This document shows, one piece after another, positions 1 to 7,689 of a stretch of DNA of 64,000 nt; the stretch's first letter is position 1; each line of letters begins with the position of its first letter. This stretch comes from CAVYGN01 sp964413265 (GTDB lineage: Bacteria > Spirochaetota > Brevinematia > Brevinematales > JAOACQ01). The position numbers were made by a program, and so were the translations under genes. The notes under the pieces were generated by a model. That model had not been told where the DNA came from, ran no database searches, and was given only the letters and a program-made list of their open reading frames with translations. The stretch is from NCBI GenBank assembly GCA_964413265.1, contig CAYPRX010000002.1, positions 62,001-126,000 of the forward strand. Reading direction: 5' to 3'.

Positions 1-1
1 T

Positions 2-499
2 TCTCTTGAAGAGAGACTTGATGAAATCAGAGCTGCATATGAAATGGGATACCTGATAATAACAGGTTCTCTGATAGGTCTTCCAGGTCAAACTGAAAAT
101 GATCTCCTGAGAGACATTCTTACCGCCAGGGAATTGCATACTGAAATGTACAGTTTCGGTCCATTTCTTCCGGCTCCGGGGACGAACCTCGAGAGGAGCA
201 AAAAGCCGTATGATTGTATGGTGTTGAAAACGATAGCGGTGACAAGGATTGCCGATGCACAGAATGCTAAAATACTTGTGACTACAGGCTTTGAAACTCT
301 ATCAAAAAAAGCCAGACAGCAGGGTCTTATGTCAGGTGCTAATTCCGTCATGATCAACCTGACCCCTGTGCTTTATAAAAAAGATTACGCCATCTATCCC
401 AACCGTGCCCACAGGGATGAGGATTTGAGCCGCCAGATCGAAGATACCCTCAAGCTGTTAAAGGACCTTGGAAGGGCTCCGACCGATTTGAGTTATTGA
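2..499 (+). CDS. hydE: [FeFe] hydrogenase H-cluster radical SAM maturase HydE (C-terminal part, truncated by window edge)
   Basis: The reading frame is open from base 2, so only the C-terminal ~165 residues are present; the radical SAM CxxxCxxC motif lies outside the window. What is visible matches the HydE C-terminal half: a GSLIGLPGQT strand-turn, the GPFLPAPGT stretch, an alanine/threonine-rich 'LVTTGFETL' segment, then 'SGANSVMINLTP' followed by 'YPN'. HydE acts with HydF and HydG in building the H-cluster of [FeFe] hydrogenase in the cytoplasm. No hydF, hydG or hydrogenase gene lies downstream; the next gene starts one base after the stop. An alternative is the related biotin synthase/PylB group, but the NLTP and PFLPAPGT features favour HydE. 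It implies H2 metabolism, consistent with the pyruvate:ferredoxin oxidoreductase at 20.9 kb. Confidence 0.85.
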   Translation, partial: SLEERLDEIRAAYEMGYLIITGSLIGLPGQTENDLLRDILTARELHTEMYSFGPFLPAPGTNLERSKKPYDCMVLKTIAVTRIADAQNAKILVTTGFETLSKKARQQGLMSGANSVMINLTPVLYKKDYAIYPNRAHRDEDLSRQIEDTLKLLKDLGRAPTDLSY

Positions 500-500
500 T

Positions 501-1427
501 ATGCCCATAATCACTGTTGAAAATGTCAATAAAAGCTATGGAGAACTGAGGGCTGTAAGTGATTTTTCATTTGATGTTGATGAGGCAGACTGTTTCGGGT
601 TTTTAGGTCCGAACGGGGCCGGCAAAACAACGATGATGAAAATGATCTATGGAAAAGCGGAAAGGGATGATGTGCTGAGCAGTACTATAAAGGTAATGGG
701 TTTCGATCCGGCCAATAATCCGCTTGAGATCAAGTTATTATCCGGGGTGGTGCCCCAGGAAGATAATCTAGACGAGGAATTAAGCGTATTTCAGAACCTT
801 TATCTTTATACGCGTTTTTACGGCATACCCACAGCATTGTCAAAGAAAAGAATTGATGAACTTCTCGATTTTATGGAACTTGCGGATAAAAAAAATGCAA
901 GAATAAGGGAACTTTCCGGGGGAATGAAGAGGCGGCTGATCATTGTCAGGGCTCTGCTCAACGAACCCAGGCTTCTTATTCTTGACGAGCCTACGACCGG
1001 ACTTGATCCTCAGGTAAGGCATCTTATATGGGATAAAATCAGAAAATTAAAAAAAGAGGGGGTTACCATTCTGCTCACCACACATTATATGGAAGAGGCC
1101 TTTGAAATCTGCGATAAGATTATTATAATGGATAAAGGCATGAAGGTTCTTGAGGGAAATCCTCATGATCTCATTGCAAACCATATAGAAAAGTACGCGC
1201 TCCAGATCATAAACAAAGAAAACTCATTATGCCTCGAGGGAAAGATTGATAACAATATTATCAGGAAAGAGGAATCTGAGGAGATGGTGGTTTATTATTC
1301 AAATGATCTTAAATACCTTGAAGACCTGGCACTCTGTATGGACGCTGGTGATTTCTATATACGTCAATCGAACCTCGAAGACCTTTTCCTGAAGACGACA
1401 GGGAGGCTGCTAAATGAGGATCAATAA
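501..1427 (+). CDS. ABC-2 type exporter, ATP-binding subunit (NodI/DrrA-like)
   Basis: This 308-residue protein is an ABC ATPase with every catalytic element in place: Walker A GPNGAGKTT at about 36-44, Q-loop Q86, signature LSGGM at 138-142, Walker B LLILDEP at 158-164, D-loop GLDP, and switch histidine H195 in TTHYMEEA. The short ABC domain with a ~90-residue C-terminal extension and the MEEA sequence after the switch histidine is the pattern of the NodI/DrrA/CcmA exporter group. Its stop overlaps the permease gene by 14 bases, so the two are almost certainly one transporter. Substrate cannot be read from sequence; drugs, lipid-linked sugars or other small molecules are all handled by this family. 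The start ATG follows the hydE stop by one base, suggesting translational coupling. Confidence 0.92.
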   Translation: MPIITVENVNKSYGELRAVSDFSFDVDEADCFGFLGPNGAGKTTMMKMIYGKAERDDVLSSTIKVMGFDPANNPLEIKLLSGVVPQEDNLDEELSVFQNLYLYTRFYGIPTALSKKRIDELLDFMELADKKNARIRELSGGMKRRLIIVRALLNEPRLLILDEPTTGLDPQVRHLIWDKIRKLKKEGVTILLTTHYMEEAFEICDKIIIMDKGMKVLEGNPHDLIANHIEKYALQIINKENSLCLEGKIDNNIIRKEESEEMVVYYSNDLKYLEDLALCMDAGDFYIRQSNLEDLFLKTTGRLLNEDQ

Positions 1428-2199
1428 GGTGCGGGTTCCATCTTTTATATGGAGAATCTGGAGCGTATGGTATCGCCATTACAGCGTATATTTTAAAAAT
1501 CTGTTAACAAATGCTTTTCCTCCCTTTCTGGATCCCTTAATATTTCTGGTCGGTATTGGTGTGGGATTGGGGATTTTTATCGGTAAAATGGAAGGAGTCT
1601 CATACATTGAATTTTTAGCCTCCGGTCTCCTCGTTTCTACAGCCATGTTCACATCTGCCTTCGAGTGTTCTTTCGGTACATTTATCAGACTGGAGTTTGA
1701 TAAAGTTTACGATGGTATGATCGCAGCCCCCCTTTCGGCCGGTGATATTTTTCTCGGAGAAATACTATGGGCGGGTGCTAAAGGATTTTTCTTTACAATG
1801 TCTGTACTGATTATAGTCAAGATATTCGGTTATATACCCGGGCCGATGAGCTACTTTACGCCATTTGTGGGGATGATCACTGGATTAATGTTCGCTTCTT
1901 TATCTCTGGTTATCACTTCCATTGTAAAAACCATTGACCAGTTCAATTTCCTTTTTACAGGCTTTATATCGCCGATGTTTTTCTTTTCAGGGATATTTTT
2001 TTCTCTTCAGGGAATGCCTCCTGCGATAAAGGTACTGGCAGAGTTTCTTCCCCTTACGCATTCCGTCAGGCTGGCTCGGGCCCTTTGCTTCGGAAGGTAT
2101 AGTATTGTAAATATTGCCGATCTTCTATATGCGGCAGTTTTCATTACTCTGTTCGGCTATCTTTCGATCTTAAGACTTAAAAGAAAGATAATAGACTGA
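1414..2199 (+). CDS. ABC-2 type exporter, permease subunit (NodJ-like)
   Basis: A 261-residue hydrophobic protein with about six predicted membrane helices (first around residues 33-55, then 60-80, 105-130, 145-165, 175-195, 230-255). The motif 'ISPMFFFSGIFF' and the preceding 'FNFLFTGF' are typical of ABC-2 permeases of the NodJ/DrrB group. It starts inside the last codons of the ATPase gene (14-base overlap), which supports a heteromeric exporter in the inner membrane made of two ATPase and two permease chains. Nothing in the flanking genes (hydE upstream, a dapF homologue downstream) identifies the cargo. Confidence 0.9.
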   Translation: MRINKVRVPSFIWRIWSVWYRHYSVYFKNLLTNAFPPFLDPLIFLVGIGVGLGIFIGKMEGVSYIEFLASGLLVSTAMFTSAFECSFGTFIRLEFDKVYDGMIAAPLSAGDIFLGEILWAGAKGFFFTMSVLIIVKIFGYIPGPMSYFTPFVGMITGLMFASLSLVITSIVKTIDQFNFLFTGFISPMFFFSGIFFSLQGMPPAIKVLAEFLPLTHSVRLARALCFGRYSIVNIADLLYAAVFITLFGYLSILRLKRKIID

Positions 2200-2212
2200 T
2201 TGGAGGCAGAAG

Positions 2213-3067
2213 GTGCACTACTATAAATATCATGGACTGGGGAACGATTATATTGTCATAGATCCCTCCCGCACTGAAATTCTTCCGGAAAAAGACAATA
2301 TGCGGCTTATTTGTGACAGACACTATGGAATAGGATCTGACGGTATATTGTATGGACCACTGTTTGAAAACGGCTCGATAGCACTGCGAATATTCAATCC
2401 TGACGGCAGCGAGGCGGAAAAGAGCGGTAATGGGATCAGGATATTTTCAAGATTTCTCTATGAAAAAGGTTATATCACCGGGAGAAAATTCTCCATTTTA
2501 ACTGGCGGAGGGAAAGTAATGATAGAGGTTATGGATAATAATGGCGGGATGATCAAAGTGAACATGGGTAAATACACTTTTTTAAGCTCTGAGATCCCAG
2601 TTTCAGGAAAAAACCGCGAGGTAATTAACGAGAAAATCGAAATAAGGGGAGAAGTTTATAAAATGACCTGTGTTTCTGTTGGCAACCCCCACTGCGTTAT
2701 TCCACTTAGTAAAATTTCGGCCCTCCTCGCCCGCCGGCTTGGGCCTCTTGTGGAAAATCATCCTCTTTTTCCAAAAAGGATCAATATGCAGCTTGTTAAA
2801 GTCCTCGACAGGAATAATATCAGGATCGAGATATGGGAAAGGGGTGCAGGTTATACACTATCTTCAGGCAGCAGCAGCTGTGCGGCATCGGTTGCAGCTT
2901 ACAGGCTTGGCCTTGTAGATAATCATCTCAGTGTTGAAATGCCAGGGGGTGTGCTAGAAATTGAAATTGACGGAAAATATGTAAACATGACCGGGCCGGT
3001 GGAAGGAGTATCAGAAGGTAATTTCACCGGTGAATTTTTGGAGAAATTAAAGGTCAGAACATCCTGA
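2213..3067 (+). CDS. dapF: Diaminopimelate epimerase homologue with both catalytic cysteines replaced by serine
   Basis: The 284-residue fold signature is clearly DapF: 'HGLGNDY' at 7-13, 'NPDGSEAE' at 62-69, 'GNPHCVI' at 157-163 and 'ERGAGYTL' at 209-216. DapF normally converts LL- to meso-diaminopimelate using two cysteines, one in a (M/Q)CGNG motif and one in a (A)CG(T/S)G motif. Here these positions read KSGNG (Ser71) and SSGSS (Ser218); I checked the codons (agc and tca). A cysteine remains at 223, five residues past the second site, but not in the catalytic place. The start is a GTG with a GGAGG ribosome-binding site seven bases upstream, 13 bases after the ABC permease. It may be an epimerase for another amino acid, a slow DapF variant or a non-catalytic paralogue. 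Family assignment is firm; activity is open. Confidence 0.85.
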   Translation: MHYYKYHGLGNDYIVIDPSRTEILPEKDNMRLICDRHYGIGSDGILYGPLFENGSIALRIFNPDGSEAEKSGNGIRIFSRFLYEKGYITGRKFSILTGGGKVMIEVMDNNGGMIKVNMGKYTFLSSEIPVSGKNREVINEKIEIRGEVYKMTCVSVGNPHCVIPLSKISALLARRLGPLVENHPLFPKRINMQLVKVLDRNNIRIEIWERGAGYTLSSGSSSCAASVAAYRLGLVDNHLSVEMPGGVLEIEIDGKYVNMTGPVEGVSEGNFTGEFLEKLKVRTS

Positions 3068-3072
3068 ATACA

Positions 3073-3939
3073 TTAAGGTGAATTTTTAAGCTGCAATATT
3101 GAGTTACTGATGGAGACAATCTCATTAGCGGCGTTTAAACTGACCGCCGTATGAAGGGCTTTATCGTAGAAATATGCCGATTCAGCCTTCTGACCGGTCT
3201 TGGAATAGTCCGCTGCTATCTTTTGTAAGTCATCTAATATGGAGTATGATTTTTCAGCAATTTTATCATATTTAAGGGCTGACTGGTAGTTCAACAGGGC
3301 TGAAGGGTAATCCAGTCTCTCATCACTGATTTCGCCAAGGTAATAATAATTATCTCCGAGAGCATCATAAACATGTTCAGCCTCATTTATCAGTATTGAA
3401 CTTTCAAACCACTTTACTGCTTCGTCAGGCTTTTTGAGCTTTTTTTCGGCTATTCCGATGTTGTTATATGCACTGGCCCTGTCCTGAGCGTTGGTGGCAG
3501 ATCCGGCGGCCCTCATATAATATTCGAGAGCCTTCTCATATCCCCACGAGTTATCATAAGCCTTCTCATAATATTTGCCTATGGTAAGATAAATGATAAA
3601 ATCAAATTCCTTGCTGTTCTCATTCTCCATCACGGTATTAGCCGCAAATATATAGTTTGAAGCGTCGGTATAGTTGGATAGTCTCATTGACAGTTCCGAG
3701 AGCTTCTGGTTAATGTCTATTATAAGTGCTGTATTATCTATACTGTAGCTTTCCATAAGGGCTTCAGTGTAATATGATTTTGCAGAATTTAGATTTCCAG
3801 ATCTGTACTCTCTCAATCCAAGCGAAATTGTGTCCGAAACATCCTTTTTAATTGTGTTTCTTATTGACGGATTTCCTGGTCCGGAACCGCAGGAGAGAAA
3901 GGCGAGCAGAGAAAAAATAATGATAATTGTCCTTTTCAT
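3073..3939 (-). CDS. TPR-repeat lipoprotein, last gene of the Mla-type operon
   Basis: The 288-residue product begins with a lipoprotein signal: basic MKR, a hydrophobic run and FLSC with Cys17 as the likely lipidated residue. After a short Gly/Pro/Ser linker the rest is helical tetratricopeptide-like repeats, with recognisable units such as 'GLREYRSGNLNSAKSYY', 'YEKALEYYMRAAG', 'AYNNIGIAEKKL' and 'DYPSALLNYQSAL'. Its ATG overlaps the mlaD stop by one base (TAATG), so it is probably translated with the MCE protein. A TPR lipoprotein in this position could be a periplasmic partner of the MCE transporter, replacing the MlaC/MlaA components that are not present here; that is inference. Function otherwise unknown. 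Confidence 0.8.
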   Translation of the reverse strand: MKRTIIIIFSLLAFLSCGSGPGNPSIRNTIKKDVSDTISLGLREYRSGNLNSAKSYYTEALMESYSIDNTALIIDINQKLSELSMRLSNYTDASNYIFAANTVMENENSKEFDFIIYLTIGKYYEKAYDNSWGYEKALEYYMRAAGSATNAQDRASAYNNIGIAEKKLKKPDEAVKWFESSILINEAEHVYDALGDNYYYLGEISDERLDYPSALLNYQSALKYDKIAEKSYSILDDLQKIAADYSKTGQKAESAYFYDKALHTAVSLNAANEIVSISNSILQLKNSP

Positions 3940-4784
3940 TATAATCTTTCCCCCGGCTTTATATTTTTGTCAGTAGACTTCTCACCACCCAGTAGATTCT
4001 TGATGCCTGAAAGGGCTCCCTTTAATTCTATAAGATTTTCTTTAAGCAGAATCACAATGCTCTTAATATCGTCCGGTCTGTCTGTTGCCGTTTTAAGACT
4101 TTTAAGTGTTGAGTCAAGCGAATCCATCATATTGTCTATCCTGGTAGACAGGACATTCTTGTCCCTTATAAGAGCTCCAATAGACGTGTCGCTGGAATTT
4201 ATGTTTGAGAGAATGTCCCTGATTTCTGTCGTAATTGACTTTACATTATTCAATGTACCGTTTATAACAGGCTGCATATTGTCGATATTATTCAGGATTT
4301 TCTGTGCCATGGCGTTCAGATCATCTTTTTTAATGGGAGTATTTTCGGCTATTACTTCCAGTATCTTGCGTCCTTCTTCCATATCAGATGACAGGATCAG
4401 AGAACCAGCTAATAGCTGTTCACTGTTGGTATCAGCTGTTGGTACGAGGACGAGGGAACTTCCAATTATCGACGATTGGACTTTCAAAACACTTGCCTGC
4501 CTGATTAAATAACGGTATTCAGAATTGAACCACACTGTTAACCTTATATGGTTGTCTTCAGTAAGTTTTAAATCCCTGATCTTACCAATATTTATGCTTT
4601 TGTATTTAATGGGACTTCCGCTGGTGAGGCCATATCCGTCATCGAGTATGGTAAGGTAATAATCTTTTAATGTAAAAAGATCACTCCCCTTTCCCACGAG
4701 GAAAAGCACAGCGATGAAAAGAAAAATGCCGACAATTATGAATGTTGAAACGGCTTTCTGGGCACCTTTAAATGTGAAGGGCAT
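3939..4784 (-). CDS. mlaD: MlaD-like MCE-domain lipid-transport protein
   Basis: A 281-residue protein with one N-terminal membrane helix (about 11-31), a single MCE domain (about 38-118, with 'GLTSGSPIKYKSINIGKI', typical of MlaD) and a long C-terminal helical region (150-265) rich in 'NNIDNMQPVINGTL'-type heptads. In the Mla family the MCE domain forms a hexameric ring in the periplasm that passes phospholipids between inner-membrane permease and outer membrane. The gene sits directly after mlaE and the mlaF-like ATPase gene with 9-base spacing. It is longer than E. coli MlaD (~180 residues) because of the C-terminal coiled coil, more like MCE proteins from other phyla. No mlaC or mlaB is found nearby. 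Confidence 0.9.
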   Translation of the reverse strand: MPFTFKGAQKAVSTFIIVGIFLFIAVLFLVGKGSDLFTLKDYYLTILDDGYGLTSGSPIKYKSINIGKIRDLKLTEDNHIRLTVWFNSEYRYLIRQASVLKVQSSIIGSSLVLVPTADTNSEQLLAGSLILSSDMEEGRKILEVIAENTPIKKDDLNAMAQKILNNIDNMQPVINGTLNNVKSITTEIRDILSNINSSDTSIGALIRDKNVLSTRIDNMMDSLDSTLKSLKTATDRPDDIKSIVILLKENLIELKGALSGIKNLLGGEKSTDKNIKPGERL

Positions 4785-4793
4785 ATTTCCCTC

Positions 4794-5519
4794 CTAATTA
4801 TTTTCTATAAATTCCCGGGTCATGCTGTATTTGGAATTTTTAATCTCTTCGGTTGTTCCGCTTTCAATGATTTTTCCCTTTTTAAGTATTCCGATTCTGT
4901 CGGCTATTGAAAAAGCAAAGTCAGTATCTCCTGTCGCCATGATCATTGTTTTCTTCTGGTTTTTAAAATCCATTATTATTTTTCTTATACGGTTTTGATA
5001 GTGGGTATCCAGATTTGAAAGTGGGCTGTCCCAGAATATAAAATCGGGTTCATGCGAAACTGCCCTTATTATATTTATCAGCATTTTTTCACCGGTACTT
5101 AGGATATTGGGCCTTTGAGATATATCATTATCAAACCCGACATAATCCAGGTATTTTTTTATCTTCTGATAGATATCCTTTTCACTTAAATCTGTATGGT
5201 AATTGTAGTAAAGCGACAGATTTTCATAAATGCTCATATTACTGATCAGCGCTGAGTTCTGAAAAACAAAGCCGCAGCAGCGGTGATAATCAAGCATCTG
5301 CTTTTGCGAATATTTAAATATATTTTTTCCATCCACTTCCACTACTCCGGAGGTTATTAAAGACAGGCCGGCAGCTATCTTAAGCAGTGTTGTTTTTCCG
5401 CTTCCTGAAATACCCAGTATGGCATAGAACTCACCATCGGAGATCCTTTCAGTCAAATTGTCTATCACGGATGCATTTGCATATTTCATAGTAACATCTT
5501 TAATGTAAATGCTTCCCAT
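4794..5519 (-). CDS. MlaF-like ABC ATPase with degenerate catalytic motifs
   Basis: The 241-residue ABC domain has a normal Walker A (GISGSGKTT, 36-44) and Q-loop (VFQN, Q87), and its place between mlaE and mlaD makes it the MlaF partner. Three other motifs are abnormal. The signature is LSTGE (140-144) rather than LSGGQ. The Walker B reads FIFWDSP (160-166), so the catalytic glutamate after Asp164 is serine. The switch histidine, normally in a THD triplet, is glycine in ATGD (Gly197). I confirmed the codons (gac agc cca; aca gga gat). By established ABC biochemistry, loss of the glutamate and histidine usually abolishes or strongly slows hydrolysis. Either this MCE system works with a slow or non-hydrolysing ATPase, or another subunit supplies energy. 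It keeps full length and an intact frame, so it is not a pseudogene. Confidence 0.88.
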   Translation of the reverse strand: MGSIYIKDVTMKYANASVIDNLTERISDGEFYAILGISGSGKTTLLKIAAGLSLITSGVVEVDGKNIFKYSQKQMLDYHRCCGFVFQNSALISNMSIYENLSLYYNYHTDLSEKDIYQKIKKYLDYVGFDNDISQRPNILSTGEKMLINIIRAVSHEPDFIFWDSPLSNLDTHYQNRIRKIIMDFKNQKKTMIMATGDTDFAFSIADRIGILKKGKIIESGTTEEIKNSKYSMTREFIENN

Positions 5520-5526
5520 ATATCAC

Positions 5527-6318
5527 CTACAGGTAGAAAATCAGGCTCAGCAAAATATCTATAATAAATAATGCAAAGATGGAACTGACAACGGCTTTCG
5601 TAGTGACCTGCGGAATCTGGGTCACTTCAAATGCCTGGAATCCGTAGTAAATAGCTATACCGGAGATAAAAAGGCTGAAAACCGCACTTTTCAGGATACT
5701 CATTAAAACGTCGAGGAAGGTTATTGAATTAATTATATAATTAATGTAAGTATCAAACGAGAGATCCCCGATGATGCTTCCCACGAGAAAACCGCCTATC
5801 AGGCTGATAGCATTAAAGTAGATGGTGAGAAATACTCCTGCTATTACCATCCCTGCTATCCTTGGAAAAACAATGAATTTAAGGGAATTTATGCCGAGCA
5901 TTTCAAGGGCATTGATCTCATCATTAACCATCATTGTGCCGATCTCAGCCGATATTGCAGTAGCAGAACGGCTGAGAATGATGAAAGCGGTGAAGAACGG
6001 CCCCAGCTCCCTGATAATAACAATGTTGATGATATCGCCGACCTGTTTCAAAACGCCGTAATTGCTCAAAATGTAATAGGATTCTAAAACAGTTACTATG
6101 CCCAGCGATAAAGCAGCAAGGCCTATGATCTTCAGCGCCATATTACCGGTAAAATATACCTGCATGACGATTATTCTATTGATCCTTTTTCTCCCCTTCC
6201 TGTCAGTAAAATAATCTTTAATGGAATAAAAAATAAGGGCGGCTACCCCTCCGTAATATTTGATCTTGAGATTGACGGAGGTGAGAAAATTGTTATAAAG
6301 CCGGCCTATGAAATTCAT
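5527..6318 (-). CDS. mlaE: MlaE-like lipid ABC transporter permease
   Basis: The 263-residue membrane protein carries the MlaE family core: 'RELGPFFTAFI' at 103-113, 'SAEIGTMMVNDEINALEMLG' at 123-142 and a following 'FPRIAGMV'. About five to six membrane helices are predicted. MlaE forms the inner-membrane permease of MCE systems, binding MlaF-type ATPases on the cytoplasmic face and the MlaD ring on the periplasmic face. The conserved 'EINALEMLG' loop, the usual contact region for the ATPase, is intact although the neighbouring ATPase is degenerate. It is the first Mla gene in transcription order and lies 7 bases before the ATPase gene and 10 bases after a small membrane-protein gene. Confidence 0.92.
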   Translation of the reverse strand: MNFIGRLYNNFLTSVNLKIKYYGGVAALIFYSIKDYFTDRKGRKRINRIIVMQVYFTGNMALKIIGLAALSLGIVTVLESYYILSNYGVLKQVGDIINIVIIRELGPFFTAFIILSRSATAISAEIGTMMVNDEINALEMLGINSLKFIVFPRIAGMVIAGVFLTIYFNAISLIGGFLVGSIIGDLSFDTYINYIINSITFLDVLMSILKSAVFSLFISGIAIYYGFQAFEVTQIPQVTTKAVVSSIFALFIIDILLSLIFYL

Positions 6319-6328
6319 AGGTTGTTAC

Positions 6329-6631
6329 CTATTTCTTATCTCTTGTCAGTGTAAGATTGTAAACAAACGCGAAAATTGCTCCGATAAAGAAACCGTCAAT
6401 AAGGGAAAATACCGATAGGATAGAAATAGGCAGAATGTTGTTCTGAATATTTTTCAAAATCGGAAGCAGAGGATTGAAAGAAAACTTGAAAATATTCGCG
6501 TAAAAGGATGATATAAGGTCGATTAGATGGCCGCTGAAGCCAGAAACGGAATACCATACGCCTATGATTAATGATAAGCAAAAGGCCAGTACGGAGCAGG
6601 AAATACCGAAAGACCTGATTGCCAGTTTCAT
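6329..6631 (-). CDS. Small membrane protein of unknown function upstream of mlaE
   Basis: I do not recognise this 100-residue protein. It has a hydrophobic N-terminal segment (about 7-29, containing Cys12 and Cys18) and a strongly hydrophobic C-terminal one (about 68-93), separated by a segment rich in Phe, Ile and Asn. The C-terminal half ('LIDGFFIGAIFAFVYNL') has the small-residue spacing of a packed membrane helix, and the chain ends in a basic RDKK tail, so the C-terminus is probably cytoplasmic. It lies 10 bases before mlaE and 33 bases after the sigma-factor gene. Its fixed place suggests an accessory membrane subunit of the Mla-type complex, but only position supports that. Confidence 0.7.
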   Translation of the reverse strand: MKLAIRSFGISCSVLAFCLSLIIGVWYSVSGFSGHLIDLISSFYANIFKFSFNPLLPILKNIQNNILPISILSVFSLIDGFFIGAIFAFVYNLTLTRDKK

Positions 6632-6664
6632 TTAAAGCTCCTTATAGTTTATTAAGGATAAATT

Positions 6665-7240
6665 TTATGATAGACCAGGGTTCATACCCTTTAAATATGC
6701 TGAAAGCTTCAGTCTTATTTTAACAAGGATATTATCTACTTTTTTTGATGAAATTTCAAGCTCTGATGCTATAGTTTTATAGCTCTTATTTTCAATATAT
6801 CGTTCAAGAACTTTTTGTTCCAATTCAGTGAGGTTTTGCAAGCCCTTTTTCATAAATTCAGAATATTCACTGAAGATAGTATCATTTTCAGGATTATTGA
6901 AGGATATGATCTCCTCGATATCCTGCTCTTTATCAATATTTTTTCTGTGCTGCCAGAAAGAATCAATGGCGTTTTTAATTCTGTTCCTTATGCAGACGTT
7001 TGCGTAGGTTGAAAACATAACCCTCCTTGATGTATCGTATGTTTCAATGGCCTGGAATAAGCCTATCATCCCTTCCTGTATCAGATCGTCCCTGTCGATC
7101 GGAAATATCTTGTATTTATACATTATGCTTTTTACTATGCTTTTATATCTCCTGTAAAATTCATTTTCAGCATTTCTGTCGTTTTTTAGCAGTTTAAAAA
7201 GCTCATCATCGGTAAGAAGCCGATAATAATTTTTGGCCAT
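6665..7240 (-). CDS. Sigma-70 family RNA polymerase sigma factor (SigH-like)
   Basis: A 191-residue sigma factor lacking regions 1 and 3. Region 2 is clear: 'YKIFPIDRDDLIQEGMIGLFQAIETYD' is the core-binding 2.2 helix and 'FSTYANVCIRNRIKNAI' is 2.3-2.4. Region 4 occupies about 130-185 with 'LTELEQKVLERYIENKSYKTIASEL' and a helix-turn-helix. The DLIQEGMIGL motif and length resemble Bacillus SigH more than ECF factors. No anti-sigma gene is adjacent: upstream is yjbQ (15 bases) and downstream the small membrane protein that precedes mlaE. It may direct genes elsewhere, or autoregulate the Mla half of the operon. Which promoters it reads cannot be told from this window. Confidence 0.88.
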   Translation of the reverse strand: MAKNYYRLLTDDELFKLLKNDRNAENEFYRRYKSIVKSIMYKYKIFPIDRDDLIQEGMIGLFQAIETYDTSRRVMFSTYANVCIRNRIKNAIDSFWQHRKNIDKEQDIEEIISFNNPENDTIFSEYSEFMKKGLQNLTELEQKVLERYIENKSYKTIASELEISSKKVDNILVKIRLKLSAYLKGMNPGLS

Positions 7241-7255
7241 TGCTTTACCTTTAAA

Positions 7256-7675
7256 TCATTCACCTATTATTTTAATAAGGACTCTCTTTCTTCTCATTCC
7301 GTCGAACTCACCGTAAAAAATCTGTTCCCATGGTCCGAAATCAAACTTTCCTTCCGTAACAGCGACCACAACCTCCCTCCCCATTACCTGCCTTTTCAGG
7401 TGTGCGTCGCCGTTATCCTCGCCTGTTCTGTTATGACGGTAAAGACTTAAGGGTTCATGCGGGGCCAGCTTTTCAAGCCAATCGGCATAATCGGCGTGCA
7501 GGCCGCTTTCATTATCATTTATGAATACGCTTGCTGTTATATGCATGGCATTTATCAGGCACAATCCTTCCTTTATACCGCTTTCCCTCAGGGCTTTTTC
7601 AGCTTCGCCGGTAATATTTACAAAGGCCATCCTTTGAGGAATATTGAATACGAGTTCCTTCTTAAAGGATTTCAT
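7256..7675 (-). CDS. yjbQ: YjbQ / UPF0047 family protein
   Basis: The 139-residue protein matches UPF0047 across its length: 'SVFINDNESGLHADYADWLEKL', 'NGDAHLKRQVMGREVVVAV', 'FDFGPWEQIFYGEFDG' and the basic 'MRRKRVLIKIIGE' ending. The family has a compact beta fold with conserved His, Asp and Glu residues near a metal site. E. coli YjbQ has weak thiamine-phosphate synthase activity in vitro, but its true role is uncertain. Here it is a middle gene of the long minus-strand operon, 14 bases after hisC and 15 before the sigma-factor gene. No thiamine genes are nearby. Confidence 0.9.
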   Translation of the reverse strand: MKSFKKELVFNIPQRMAFVNITGEAEKALRESGIKEGLCLINAMHITASVFINDNESGLHADYADWLEKLAPHEPLSLYRHNRTGEDNGDAHLKRQVMGREVVVAVTEGKFDFGPWEQIFYGEFDGMRRKRVLIKIIGE

Positions 7676-7689
7676 AGTTTATTCTCCTG

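Noticed and set aside
2670..2918. An 82-residue open frame inside dapF on the plus strand.
   Set aside because: It is an alternative frame within a well-supported gene and has no ribosome-binding site or family.
3967..4512. A 181-residue open frame antisense to mlaD.
   Set aside because: It is a shadow of the mlaD coding frame; composition follows the opposite strand and no domain is recognisable.
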